A stretch of DNA of 64,000 nt from Dipteronia dyeriana (Eukaryota > Streptophyta > Magnoliopsida > Sapindales > Sapindaceae). Below the pieces are notes generated by a model that did not search any database, was not told the DNA's origin, and saw nothing but the letters and a program-made list of their open reading frames with translations. The stretch lies in assembly GCA_032871835.1 (NCBI GenBank), contig CM065295.1, positions 26,608,501-26,672,500 on the forward strand, read 5' to 3'. The position numbers and the translations under genes were made by a program. Positions 22,401 to 34,400 of this stretch are shown here, one piece after another (position 1 is the stretch's first letter; each line of letters starts with the position of its first letter).

Positions 22401-25400
22401 AGATAAATTTATTTGATGCGGCTTATTATTTCTTATTGTTGTTATCTCCACTGTTAGTAATTGTTTTATGCATGACTTGGTACAAAATCTTACACTCATT
22501 GGACTTCACACAACACTGTCTTGATGCATGTGAAAATTTATCATGTGTTGCTGATCAATTTCTTAATAATGTAACAAATTCTATGAAATTTAACCTCCTG
22601 AATTGTTTGAGTGGAAATTTCTAAAGACTACATATAGGTGGTGGAGACTTTATTTTGATATCTGTGATTAAGGTTTCTGAAAGCTTAATTGTAGGAATTA
22701 ATTCCTTAGAAAAGAAAATTAAACCCCTGGCATCCAAAGTGTGATTTCCTGTAAGTTGGTCTTTAACATATTTGGGGCATTCTTTTGGAGACGACCCAAT
22801 ATCTCTGTGATAAACCAGATCTGATTATTCAGGAAATTGCAAGAAGACTTGCAGGATGAAAATGAGCTATCTTATTGTGTAGAGGAAGGTTTATCTTGAT
22901 CTAATAGGGCTTAATAAGCATTCCAGTTTACCGTCTCCCTTTCAAAATCCCAAGCATGGTAGCTAGGAGAATCAGACAATGAGTGTTTTCTTATAATAGG
23001 GAGGATCTTAAGAAGGAAAGAGTTCTTGCCTCTTAAGCTGGGATGTAGTCTCTAGATCAAGGGAGAAAGTCGGACTTGGTATTGCTAATGTAAATAAGAC
23101 GAATGGAGCTTCATTGGGAAAATGGGGAAAAACTCAATGCATGCTGTCATTAGGAGTAATTGAGTAAACATAGTCTTCAAAGAGATGGACAAGATTTAGA
23201 TATGGTTTGTGATCTATTCTTTAGAAACCTTAGGAAAGTTGTCTTTAGTGAGTATCTTAACTTCCTCTCATACTTCATTGTTTGTGGGAAATTGAAAGAA
23301 TATAGGCTTTTGGGGAGACACATAGTTTGGTGATACTTCCTTTAGCGACCCTAGACTACTGACTGACATCCTACCAATAATGTATCCATTAAGTCAAAGA
23401 TAAGCCCTTCTGCTCCATCTTTGGAATGGCACTGGAACTTAAATTTCATGAGGAATTTTAATTGGAGGGAGATCCAGAACATGCACCCTTTCCGATAAAT
23501 TAAATATTATTTTTGTTAAGATGAGGGAAAAGAGGAGTAAGAAATCTTCAGACCTGAAGAATTAATTGAAAAATGTATCATTCTACTTAGTTTATTACTT
23601 CAGCCTAAAAGACTTTTAAATACAATACACAGCTCCTAACTCCCTCTCAATTTGAAATAGAGAGAGACTGAGTTTAAACAAAAAGAAACAACTTAGAGAT
23701 AAGGTCTGGTAATGATTTACACAAACAATTATTCAAAACTACTAAGAATAACAGAAAACTTAACTCACAAATATCAACACCTCCCCACAAGCTGGATTGT
23801 TAATATTAATTATTCCCAGCTTGTAACACATGTTTTCGAAATCAGTCCTAGGAAGAGCTTTCGTTAGAACATCTACAGTTTGTATTTTTGTTGGAGTGTA
23901 GATTAGCTTTACAGTCCCTTCATCTAACTTTTCCTTGGTGAAATGCCTGTCAATTTCAACATGTTTTGCTCTGTCATGATGAACTGGGTTCTTGGCTATA
24001 AGTATAGCTGCCTGGTTATCATAAAACAATTTCATTGGTCCATCAGTAGGTACTTTCAGCTCCATTAGTAGTCTTCTTAACCACATACCCGCACAAATAC
24101 CAAGAGAGATTGATCTGAACAATGCCCCTGCACTACTTCTGGAGACAACCAACTGCTTCTTACTCCAAGTTGCTAAATTTCCCCACACATAAGTACAGTA
24201 ACCTGAAGTGGATCTTTAGTCCACAGTTGACCCAGCCCAGTCTGCGTCTGTAAATATCTCCATATCCTGTCTCTGCCTTTTTTGAAAAATAAACCTCTGC
24301 TCGGTGCCATCTTCAAGTACCTTAGTATCCGATAGACAACCTTCATATGTTCCTCAGTTGGGCAGTTCATGAACTGACTTACACAGCTCAATGCGAAGCA
24401 GATATCGGGTATGGTATGAGAGGTAAATTAATTTACCAACCAACCTTTGATATTTCCCTTTATCGACTGGTGTACTGTCTTGCACTGATCCCAACTTACT
24501 AGTGTAATCCATCGGTGTGTTAGCTGGTTTGCAACCCATTATCCTTGTCTCTTTCAACAAATCTAGTGACCTAGCAATTTCTATGCCTAGAAAATAGTTA
24601 AGTCATCCAAGATCCTTGATTTCTAACTTTAGAGCTAGGAATTTCATCAATTTTCCAATTTCCTCCTTATCATTCCCTGTGAGAATAATGTCATCCACAT
24701 AAACTATCAACACTGTTAAACCTCCATTTCTTAGCTCCTTAACAAACAGAGTATGGTAGAGATACCCACATATCTTCACCACTTTTGTGAATCGTTCGAA
24801 CCAAGCTCTCAGGGATTGCTTAAGTCCATACAAAGACTTCCTGAGCTTGCACACTCTGTTTCGGCTGCTGTGTGTGTCAAAACCGGGAGGAACCTCCATA
24901 TACACCTCCTCGAGATCGCCATTAAGAAAGACATTTATTTACATCCAATTGATGCAAAGCCCAGTCCAAACTTCCTGCTAGAGATAGGACTCGAACTGTG
25001 TTCAACTTGGCCACTGGAGCAAACGTCTCCTAGTAATCAATGCCATACGATTGTGTGAAGCCTTTGTCATCAAGCTGGGCTTTATATCTCTCAACACTGC
25101 CATCTGCTTTGTGCTTCACAATAAAGATCCATTTGCACCCCACAGTTCTTTTCCCACTAGGCAGTTCAGATAGCTCCTATGTCTTGTTCTTTTCTAGGGC
25201 ATTCATCTTTTCACATACTGCCTTTTTCCACTCGGGACTCCGTATGGCTTCTTGTATGTCTTTGGGAACCTGAATTTCAGAAAAATTAGCAACGAAAGAG
25301 TAAAACTCTGATTACAGTCCTTCATAAGATATATAGTTGTTGATAGGCTATAAAGAATGATTTTTGCATTCCCTTATCCCTTGGAGCAATTGGCAATTCC

Positions 25401-28400
25401 TATTCTGACTTCTCTTCCTCATCTAAAGTGGGTTGTGAACTGGATTTACCTGGTCCTTCCGTTGCTGCCATAATTTCAGCCTCATTGTTGGAATCATGGA
25501 CTGGTTGAGAAGGTTCAGAGTCTTGGTCAGAACTTTGATGAGTCAAGGGCTCTGTCACCGTATTAGATTTATTTCTTCTAGTATAAGCAATGGAATTTCA
25601 GGTGTCAAATCGGTTTGGAGTGAGCTGTGTTCGGGTTAGGGATTTATGATGATGTGAGGTTTTCTTTTTGTTGAGGACTGTGTGTGATCTGGTTAGGGAT
25701 TTCGGTTGATGTGAGGTTTTTTTTTGTTGAGGATTGTCTGCGGCTGAAGTCACTTGGTCATTTTGAAGATTCAAATTTTGATTAGGTTTGTTATGGATAA
25801 TATGTCAGTGATGGTCAAATATGGTTTGGAAAAATTCAATATTTGAATTCGGCTCATGGTGTTGGGTTTGATCAGGTGATGGATGTTGACTTGACTCTAG
25901 TGTTTGTGATGGACTAGGACCCAACTGACTCAACTCGAGTATTTGAGATAAATTAGGACTCAACTCTAGAGTTTTGAAAAAACCAAACTCATAATTCCTA
26001 TCACTTTGACTCTTGTACCCATTTGAATTTGATTTTTCGGATAAAAAGGTTGATTTTCATGAAAAGTTATATCAATTAAAATAAAAATTTACCTATTGCC
26101 CGGATAAAACACTTATATCCCTTCTGAGTAGGTGAGTATCCAGTAAATACACACTTTAAAGACTTAGGGTCAAGTTTGCTTTTATTTGATTGATTATTGT
26201 GAACAAATACAGAACACCCAAAAATCCTAGTAGGAAAATGAGAGATAAGATGAGTGTTTGGATAAGATTTCAGAAGAATTTGACAAGGAGTCTAAAACTT
26301 AAGAATCCTAGATGGTAATCTATTAATGAGGTAGGCGGCAGTTAATACTGCCTCACCCCAAAATTGATTTGGCATGTGTGTGGAAAACAGAAGTAAGAGG
26401 GCAACCTCTATAAGGTGCCTATTTTTCTGCTCAGACACTCCATTTTGCTGGGAAGTATTAACACGTGAGCTTTGATGAATGATCGCTTCACCGAACAAAT
26501 AATTTCCGAGGATAGAATTAAAAAATTCTTTACCATTGTCAGTGCGAAGCATTTGAATTTTAGTTTTAAACTGTGTCTGGATCATTCTATTGAAGTTCTG
26601 AAATAGTTGACTCACCTCGGACTTTTCTTTCATAAGAAAGATCTATATAATCCGAGTATGGTCGTCTATAAAAGAAACAAACCATTGAGCTCTAGTTATG
26701 TTGTTGACCCGAGAAGGACCCCAAACATCACTATGAATTATGGAGAAAGGTTGAGAGGATTTATAGTAATGGTTAGGTAAAAATTGGCGACTATGTTTAG
26801 CAAATCGACAAATATCACATTGTAAAGAACTAAGATTTTTATGGCTAAACAGAGATGGAAATATCTTTCCAAGATACATCAAGTTAGGATGCCTAAGATG
26901 GTAGTGCCACAACATTATTTCATTATCCTTATTGGACGTAGAATCATGACTGGACTGGATTGACTCTTAAGGGACACATGTTCGGCTTGGTAAGGGACAC
27001 CTTTGGTAGCAAGGTTTTGTCTGTCTGGGTTATCGTCTGCTTCTAAGATGTAGATCCTCGAACATACCTTAGCACTGCTAACGGCTTGGTAAGGGACACC
27101 TTTGGTAGCAAGGTTTTGTCTGTCTGGGTTATCGTCTGCTTCTAAGATGTAGATCCTCGAACATACCTTAGCACTGCTAATCGTCATCCTTGAAATCGAG
27201 TCTTGAAAAGCATAGCAATTAGGAAGAAATTTTGCAATATTATTTTGTTCCTTTGTAAATTTACTTATAGATAGTAAATTGCAGTCCAAGTTAGGGACTA
27301 ATAACATTGAATTCAGAATCAGTTTCCCTGAAATCACTACAGAGCCGGTTCCAGTAACTTTTGAGAGAGAACCATCTGCTATACGTACCGTATAGTTATC
27401 CATGCAAGGTCTAAATTCATGAAATAATTGTTTGTTACCTGTCATGTGGTATGATGCTCCAGAATCCACAATCCACAATCCACAATCCAACAATGGCTTG
27501 GATTCTCCTTCCTTACATAAAATGCAGTTAGGAAATTACCTTTTTGTACTAGAGAGTAGTGACCCACTTCCAATGGTTTGAGTTGGCTGCTGGACAGTTT
27601 TTGTAGGACCTCCCTCTGTTCCTTGCTAAATGGACTTAGGTCGAGTTTTATGTCGGTGTCGACCATTTTCCCTCGGCTTTCTCTTTCATGTGCAGGTTTC
27701 CAACACTTCTCCTTGAGGTGACTCGATTTTTTATAATGATCAAACCATGGCGTCACTCTTCTTTGCCGGTTGTCACCATATTGATTAGCTGTCCGGATGG
27801 CAAAAGCAAACCCTTCATTGGATGAAGGTCCATTCTCGGGTTTACCTTGGTTCCCATCATAATTTTCTTCCGACTTTCCTAGAACACCTCACGGATCTTG
27901 GGTAATGGTTTTGTACCTAGGACCCTTTCTCTTACTTCATCAAGGTTTTGATTCAAACCTAATAGGAATTTGAACACCCTCCTGTTCAATTATTTCCCTA
28001 TATAACGTGCCATCTTTGGTGCAAGCCCATGTATACTTCTCGAACATATCTAGTTGCTGCCAGTGTCGAGTCAGGTTGTTGTAATATTGAGTTACTGTGC
28101 AATCTCCCTGACGAAGGTCATGGAGTATGCTTTCGATTCCAAATAGTTCGGTCATGTTGTCACTACTAGAATATGTATCCCTTGCAGCATCCCAGATTTC
28201 CTTGGCTGTTCCATACAATAGAAAGTTCTCTCTGATGTCATTGGTCATTGAATTAATGAGCCAAGACACTACCATACCGTTATCTGTCTTCTACTGCTTG
28301 TAGGTCGGTAATTCAACTCCTAGTGACTCAACAATGCCGGTGATGAAGTCATCTTTTCCCTTTCCACAGATGAATATCATCACGGATTCGGACCAAGGTA

Positions 28401-31400
28401 AGTAATTGTTTCCATTTAGTTTATGACTAGTAATGGACATATGGGTAGGATGGGGATGCTGGGAACCTCCATTGTTGATTGAGGTAGAAGGTTCGGAGCT
28501 TGAAGAGGTAGAGGAGAAAAGGTTGGTAGCCATCCCAGAAATAATTTTCATGGGGTGAAGGAATTAGAATAATGCTCTGATACCATCAAGAGTTGATTGA
28601 AAAATGTAATCATTCTTCTTAGTTTTTTACTGCAGCCTAAAAGACTTAAATACTAGATACAGCTCGTAACTGAACAAATTGAGAGTTTTTGTTACTTTAT
28701 TCTTCTCCATACGGAGGCAATATATAGGAAAAAATATAGAGTGAGAATCAAGTAATTGATCTCCTACGATCTCTACAATTAATCTAATCAATCCCCTATA
28801 ATCCGCAATTAGAAGATTTGTCAACTATACAATAATAACAAATATATTCTACATTAATACTGAAATATTCTAACACCTCTCCTCAAGTTGGTGCATAGAT
28901 GTCACTCATGCCCAACTTGTTGATTAAGTCAGGAAAGTTCCTTCCATTGATAGCCTTTGTAAGGATATCTGCAATCTGGTCTTTACTTTGAATAAACGGA
29001 AGTTCGATTATCTTTTCTTCAATTTTTTCTTTGATGAAAAATTGATCGGTCTTCACATGCTTAGTTCGATAATGCTGTACAAGATTATTAGCAATCTGAA
29101 TTGAAGCCTTATTATCACAGTACAACTTCATACTACTTTCTTGATGAAATCCCAAATCGCTCAATAAATTCTTTAGCTATAGTAGTTCAGAGATTCCTCG
29201 GGCAATTCCTCGGGCAATTCCTCGAAACTCAGCCTCAGCACTGGATCGTGACACAACTGTCTGTTTCTTACTTCTCCAAGTAACCAAATTTCCTCATACA
29301 AATGTGAAGTAACCGGATGTAGATCTCCGGTCACTAGCATTCCCTGCCCAATCATCATCTGTATACCCTTCGATGCCTAAGTGTTCATGTTGAGAGAACA
29401 TTAATCCTTTGCCAGGAGCTCCTTTAAGATACCTTAGGATTCGAAGAACTGCGTTCATGTGGCTCTCAGTCGGAACATGCATAAACTGGCTCACCACACT
29501 TACTGCATAAGCAATATCCGGACGGGTATGTGAAAAGTAGATAAGCTTACCAACAAGTCTTTGATATCTTTGTTTGTTTGTCGGGGTTTGATTAGGGTGA
29601 CCTGGACACTCACATAACATGTGATTCTGATCCATAGGGGTATCTGTTGATTTGCTAGCAAGCATCCCAGTTTCTGTAAGCAGATCAAGGACATACTTTC
29701 TTTGTAACTAAGGAAAATCCCATGTTTTGATCGGCTACCTCAATTCCCATAAAGTATCTTAGCAATCCTAAATCTTTCATCTCAAACTCCGCCAAGTAGC
29801 TTTGAAGAGCAGTCATCTCCGGATCATCATTCCCTGTAACAATCATGTCGTCAACATAAACGATTAGTATAGTGATCTTATCACCCCTTCTTTTGAAGAA
29901 TAATGTGTGATCAAAGTTACTCTGATGATATCCGAATCTTCTTATGGACGTACCGAATCGTCCAAACCAGGCTTTAGGAGATTGCTTTAGTTCGTAGAGA
30001 GCCTTCTTCAGTTTACATACTTTACCATTCTAAGACTCAAAACCAGGTGGGAGTTCCATATAAACTTATTCACATCGAATTGTTTCAATGGCCAATCCAA
30101 GTTAGTTGCTAGACAGAGGAGCACCCTAACAGTATTTAACTTGGCTACTGGAGCAAAAGTCTCCTGATAGTCAAGCCCGTAAGTCTGAGTATACCCTTTG
30201 GCAACCAGCCTAGCCTTGTACCTTTCAATTGAGCCATCTACTGTGCTTGATGGTATAGACCCATCTACACCCAACAACCTTCTTTCCTTTTAGTAGATCC
30301 ACTACCTCCCACGTGTGGTTTTTCTGTAACGTCTCTATCTCTTCTCTCATGGCTTGTATCCATTTTTGGTCAGCCAGAGCATCCTGCAATTTACTAGGAA
30401 TAGATACAGATGATAATTGATGTGCAAACGTTTTAAAGGACTCAGAAAGTCTGTGAGTTGAGGTATAATCAGTAATAGAATATAGAGCTTTACTACCTGC
30501 TGGAGGTTGCTCAGAGGAGAAACCAAAACGTATAGATGTTCTATGATCTCGACTGGGATACCGTCAAGTGGGTAAACTGGGGTCAGGATCGGTGTGATTT
30601 TCACTAGATAAGTCATTAGATAAAGTAGAGAGTTCAGGAATTACCTCAGGAGCATTTTCCACCTCAAAGTCTGATTGATGAACTAGTGTTGGAGAAGGGG
30701 AAGTAAGGGTTGTGCCAACTGTAAGGGAACTAACTCCTGTTTCTTTTTTCCTTTATTTCTCCTTTCATACACTTTCCAAGTTGGTTATGTTCTTTCAGGA
30801 ATCTCACTTTTTTCTTCAGAAGATTGACTTATTGGCAAACTAATAGATATACCATTGTCTACCGTAGAGGACTTCTCTTCATGGTTCGAGTTCCCCCTTG
30901 AAGAGGAGTCTCCGAGGCAAAGTATGCCTAATTATCCCAAAAACGTAACATCCTGCGAAACAAACACCCTACGAGAAGGAGGATGGTAACACTTGTACCC
31001 CTTTTGTGAGCTAGAATACCCTATAAAAACACACTTAAGAGCACGTGGGTCTAACTTTCCTCGATGAGGAGTATGAATATGTACATATACTACACATCCA
31101 AAGACTCGAAGAAGAACATATAAGGTAGAGTTAACATCACAGAAATGAGACAAGGATTGTAATGGAGTTTGAAAAGACAAAACACTGGACGACAATCGAT
31201 TAATGAGATATGCAGCAGATAACACAGCATCACCCCAAAAAGATTTAGGCATATGCATTTTAAGTAGTAAAGATCGTGCAACCTCTAAGAGATGACGATT
31301 TTTACGCTCGACCGTGCTATTTTGTCGTGGAGTATGTGCACAAAATGTTTGGTGGAGAATACCGTTTTGTAAACAAAAAGTTTTGAAATTGTGATTGAGA

Positions 31401-34400
31401 TATTCGCCACCATTATCAGAGCGTAAAACCTGAATTTTTTTATGAAACTGTGTAGATCATGTTATAAAATTTTTGAAAAATATCACATCATCACTTTTAT
31501 TTTTTAAAAGGAAAATCCAAGTCATACGTGTGCAATCATCAATAAATGTAACAAACCAACGCATATCAGATATAGACACAACATTGGAAGGACCCTATAC
31601 ATCATAATGGATAAGAGAAAATGGCATAGAGCTCCTATTATGATTATTAGAAGGAAAAACAGTGTGATGATGTTTTGACAAAACAGTGTGATGATGTTTT
31701 GACAAAACACATGTTTCACATTGACAATTATTGTGACCGGTAAACTGGAGGATGGAAATAAAAACTTAAGGTACCCAAATGAACAATGTCCTAAACGTCT
31801 ATGCCAGAGATAGATATTACTTTCCTTATCAGAGTTGACTTGTACTACTTTATGAGGTTGGCTAGATGAGCGTGAAGAGCCCGGAGTACTATGTGTTGTA
31901 AAGTAGTATAACCCCCCTCTTTCCCTACCAGTTTCAATCGTCTCCTTGGTGTGAATGTCCTGAAATACACAATGAATAGGCCAGAAGATGACAGTACAAT
32001 TAAGAGATTTAGTGATCTGGCTGATAGAGAGTTAGTTATTAGATAAAGTGGGTACATGTAAAACAGATGACAGGTGTAAAGATGGCGTTAATGATACAAA
32101 ACCAACCCCATTAACCACTGTGGGTGTACCATTATCATATGACACTATATGTTTCAGTTGAATTATGATGACTAAATTTTCAAGAATAAAAAGTCATGTG
32201 ATCTGTTGCATCAGAATCAATTATCCAAGTATTATTACTAGAAATTGTTGAAGTACTGAAAGCAGAATGAAATGTACCTGAGCCGGACATAGTAGTAGCG
32301 GAAGAAAAAGAACAAAAAATACCTCGAAGAATTTGGCAACGGAACAGTAAATCTAGCAGTCGGAATAGTAAATCCGTAGTTTGGCAATGAAACAGTAAAT
32401 CCGGCAGTCGAAACAGTAAAAACACTGTAAACAAGTACTGTGGCAAAGTACTGTAGACAAAGTTTTTTTTTTTTTTTTTTTTTTTTGAAACAGTAACAGA
32501 GAAAAAATCTAAAAATTTGTTTTAAGCTTTGATACCATGAACAAATTGAATGTTTTTGTTACTTTATTCTTCTCTATATGAAGGCAATATATAGGAAAAA
32601 ATACGAGTGAGAATCAAGTAATTGATCTCCTACGATCTCTACAATTAATCTAATCAATCCCCTATAATCTGCAATTAGAAGATTTGTCAACTATACAATA
32701 ATAACAAATATATTCTACATTAATACTGAAATATTCTAACACTAACTCCCTCTCAATTTGAAATAGAGATAGACTAGGAGTTTAAACAAAAAGAAACAAC
32801 CTAGAGATAAGGTCCGGTAAAGATTTACACTAAGAATAACAGAAAACATAACTCACAAATATCAACAAGTCCTTTGGTTTTTTCATGTAAATCTTATTTC
32901 TTGTGGTTGATTGACTATTGCTCCTTTAACTGTTTTAAACCATTAGATCATAATTCCACCCAGGATTTATGTTTTTGCTTGGGGTTTTGCTCAAGGTAAT
33001 TTCCTATGAGGAAAACAATTAACTCTATTATAGGCCTATTTAACTCTTGCTGCATCATGTGTAAAGAGAGTGAAGAAACCATCAATCTCTTTTTCATTAA
33101 TTGACTTTTCCCACTTAATTGTGTGGGGTAGACCAAGTAAGGGAGCGGTTTGTGGGTTGCATCCAGCCTTGTGACTTTTGTAATGTAGTTCCACTTCCAA
33201 CGAAATAATATCCACGCTATTGGAAGAGGGGGCCAAACTAAAATATTTGGAACTTGGAAGTGTGCTGTTTAAATCTTGTTATAACTGCTTTGGCAAAAGA
33301 GAAATAGTAGAATTTTTGAAGAAAATAAGAGAGGATGACATTAAGGGGTAAAGTTTGGTTCATTGCATTGCTATTGGCCTATGTCTATGAGGAATATCAA
33401 GACACTTACTTTTTCTCTTTGCTCCTCCATTGGGTATTGGGCTAGCTTTGTATTTTTCAGATCTTTGGTAGGCTGTATACACATTTCTTTTGACCTAGTA
33501 ATTTTGGTCAGTGGATAGAGATGATATAAATATATATTCATGTACCGATATTTTGACAGTTCGCATAAGACATTTTTTAGATAGTTTTTATAGGCACCTT
33601 CTTCACCCTTGTGCACATTTATTTCAGTTAAATTTCTCTTTATTTACTGTAAAAGATGATATATTGATGAGTTGATAACTACATAATAGGGTAAATAGTT
33701 CTCATTGTAGTTTTCCTACATAATTGACTGTCATCCATGTGTTTAGAAGGTTTTGGTAATTGGGTCTTGTTTGATTCTTGCATCTATGAAATATGTTGTC
33801 ATGATTTATGTTATATACTTTATATGGAGGTCAGCATATGTTTTGTTGCCTATTAATCGATAAAGGTACTTGATATATCAGTCAAGCATATGTACACATG
33901 GACACACAGATACACCTTGACCACGTGTGATATTAATCCTTACTCAGGTGTTATTATTCATGTTGATGATCAGCAAGGTTCTAACCTGCTTTCCCCTAAT
34001 AGCTCCAGAGTTTTGATGTTTACTCTGATTGTATTAGATTGCAGAGGGTAATATGTGGTTGAATGACACCATTGGGGTTATTCCTAAAAATTCTTGGGCA
34101 ATAGATCCTTTTGGCTACTCAGCTACTATGGCTTATCTTCTTCGTCGTATGGGATTTGAGAACATGCTTATCCAAAGGACTCACTATGAGCTGAAGAAAG
34201 AACTTGCTCTGCACAAGAATTTGGAATATGTATGGCGCCAAAGTTGGGATGCTGAGGAAACTACTGATATCTTTGTGCACATGATGCCCTTCTATTCATA
34301 TGATATTCCTCATACTTGTGGTCCGGAGCCTGCTGTCTGTTGTCAGTTTGACTTTGCTCGAGTGAGTAGCTTTTCCTATGAATTCTGCCCCTGGGGACAA

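Larger units (their letters stand above)
28671..32741 (-). mobile_element. Inner copia element, inserted in the 5' LTR of the outer one
   Basis: LTRs are 28671-28875 and 32538-32741 (205 and 204 bp, about 7-8 differences by eye). PBS is at 32537-32526 and PPT at about 28887-28876. Flanking GTAAC (28666-28670) and CTAAC (32742-32746) are a 5-bp duplication with one change; the undamaged LTR of the outer element reads CTAAC at this place. Internal length is only about 3.7 kb because gag is missing: the protease site lies about 270 bp from the PBS. It inserted after the outer element. Confidence 0.92.
23555..32867 (-). mobile_element. Copia element with small LTRs (Ale/Retrofit-like), interrupted by another copia
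   Basis: Minus-strand order: 5' LTR (32867 to 28586, split by the element at 28671-32741), PBS (28585-28574), gag from 28551, protease, integrase, RT, RNase H (to about 23760), PPT (23790-23780) and 3' LTR (23779-23555). LTRs are about 225 bp. Flanks AGACC (left) and AGTCC (right) look like a 5-bp target duplication with one change. Protein motifs such as LNGNNYLPWSESV in gag and the WIVDSGASYHM protease site fit the small-LTR copia lineages. Stops and frameshifts run through the whole polyprotein. Confidence 0.88.
11840..34037 (+). other. GMII: GMII intron 3 (22,198 bp), filled with retrotransposons
   Basis: The donor is CAG|GTATATAC after GCTATAATTGAG, and the acceptor is GTATTAG|ATTGCAGAGGG, which restores the reading frame IEQ-IAEGNMW. 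The intron holds a Ty3 element (11932-21999), an old LINE fragment (about 22720-23520) and nested copia elements (23555-32867). Removing the LTR elements leaves about 2.8 kb, so about seven-eighths of the intron is inserted DNA. All three LTR elements are antisense to the gene. Confidence 0.93.

Noticed and set aside
22364..22624. 86-codon hydrophobic open frame in intron 3
   Set aside because: AT-rich intron DNA, no family resemblance, no splice or start support.
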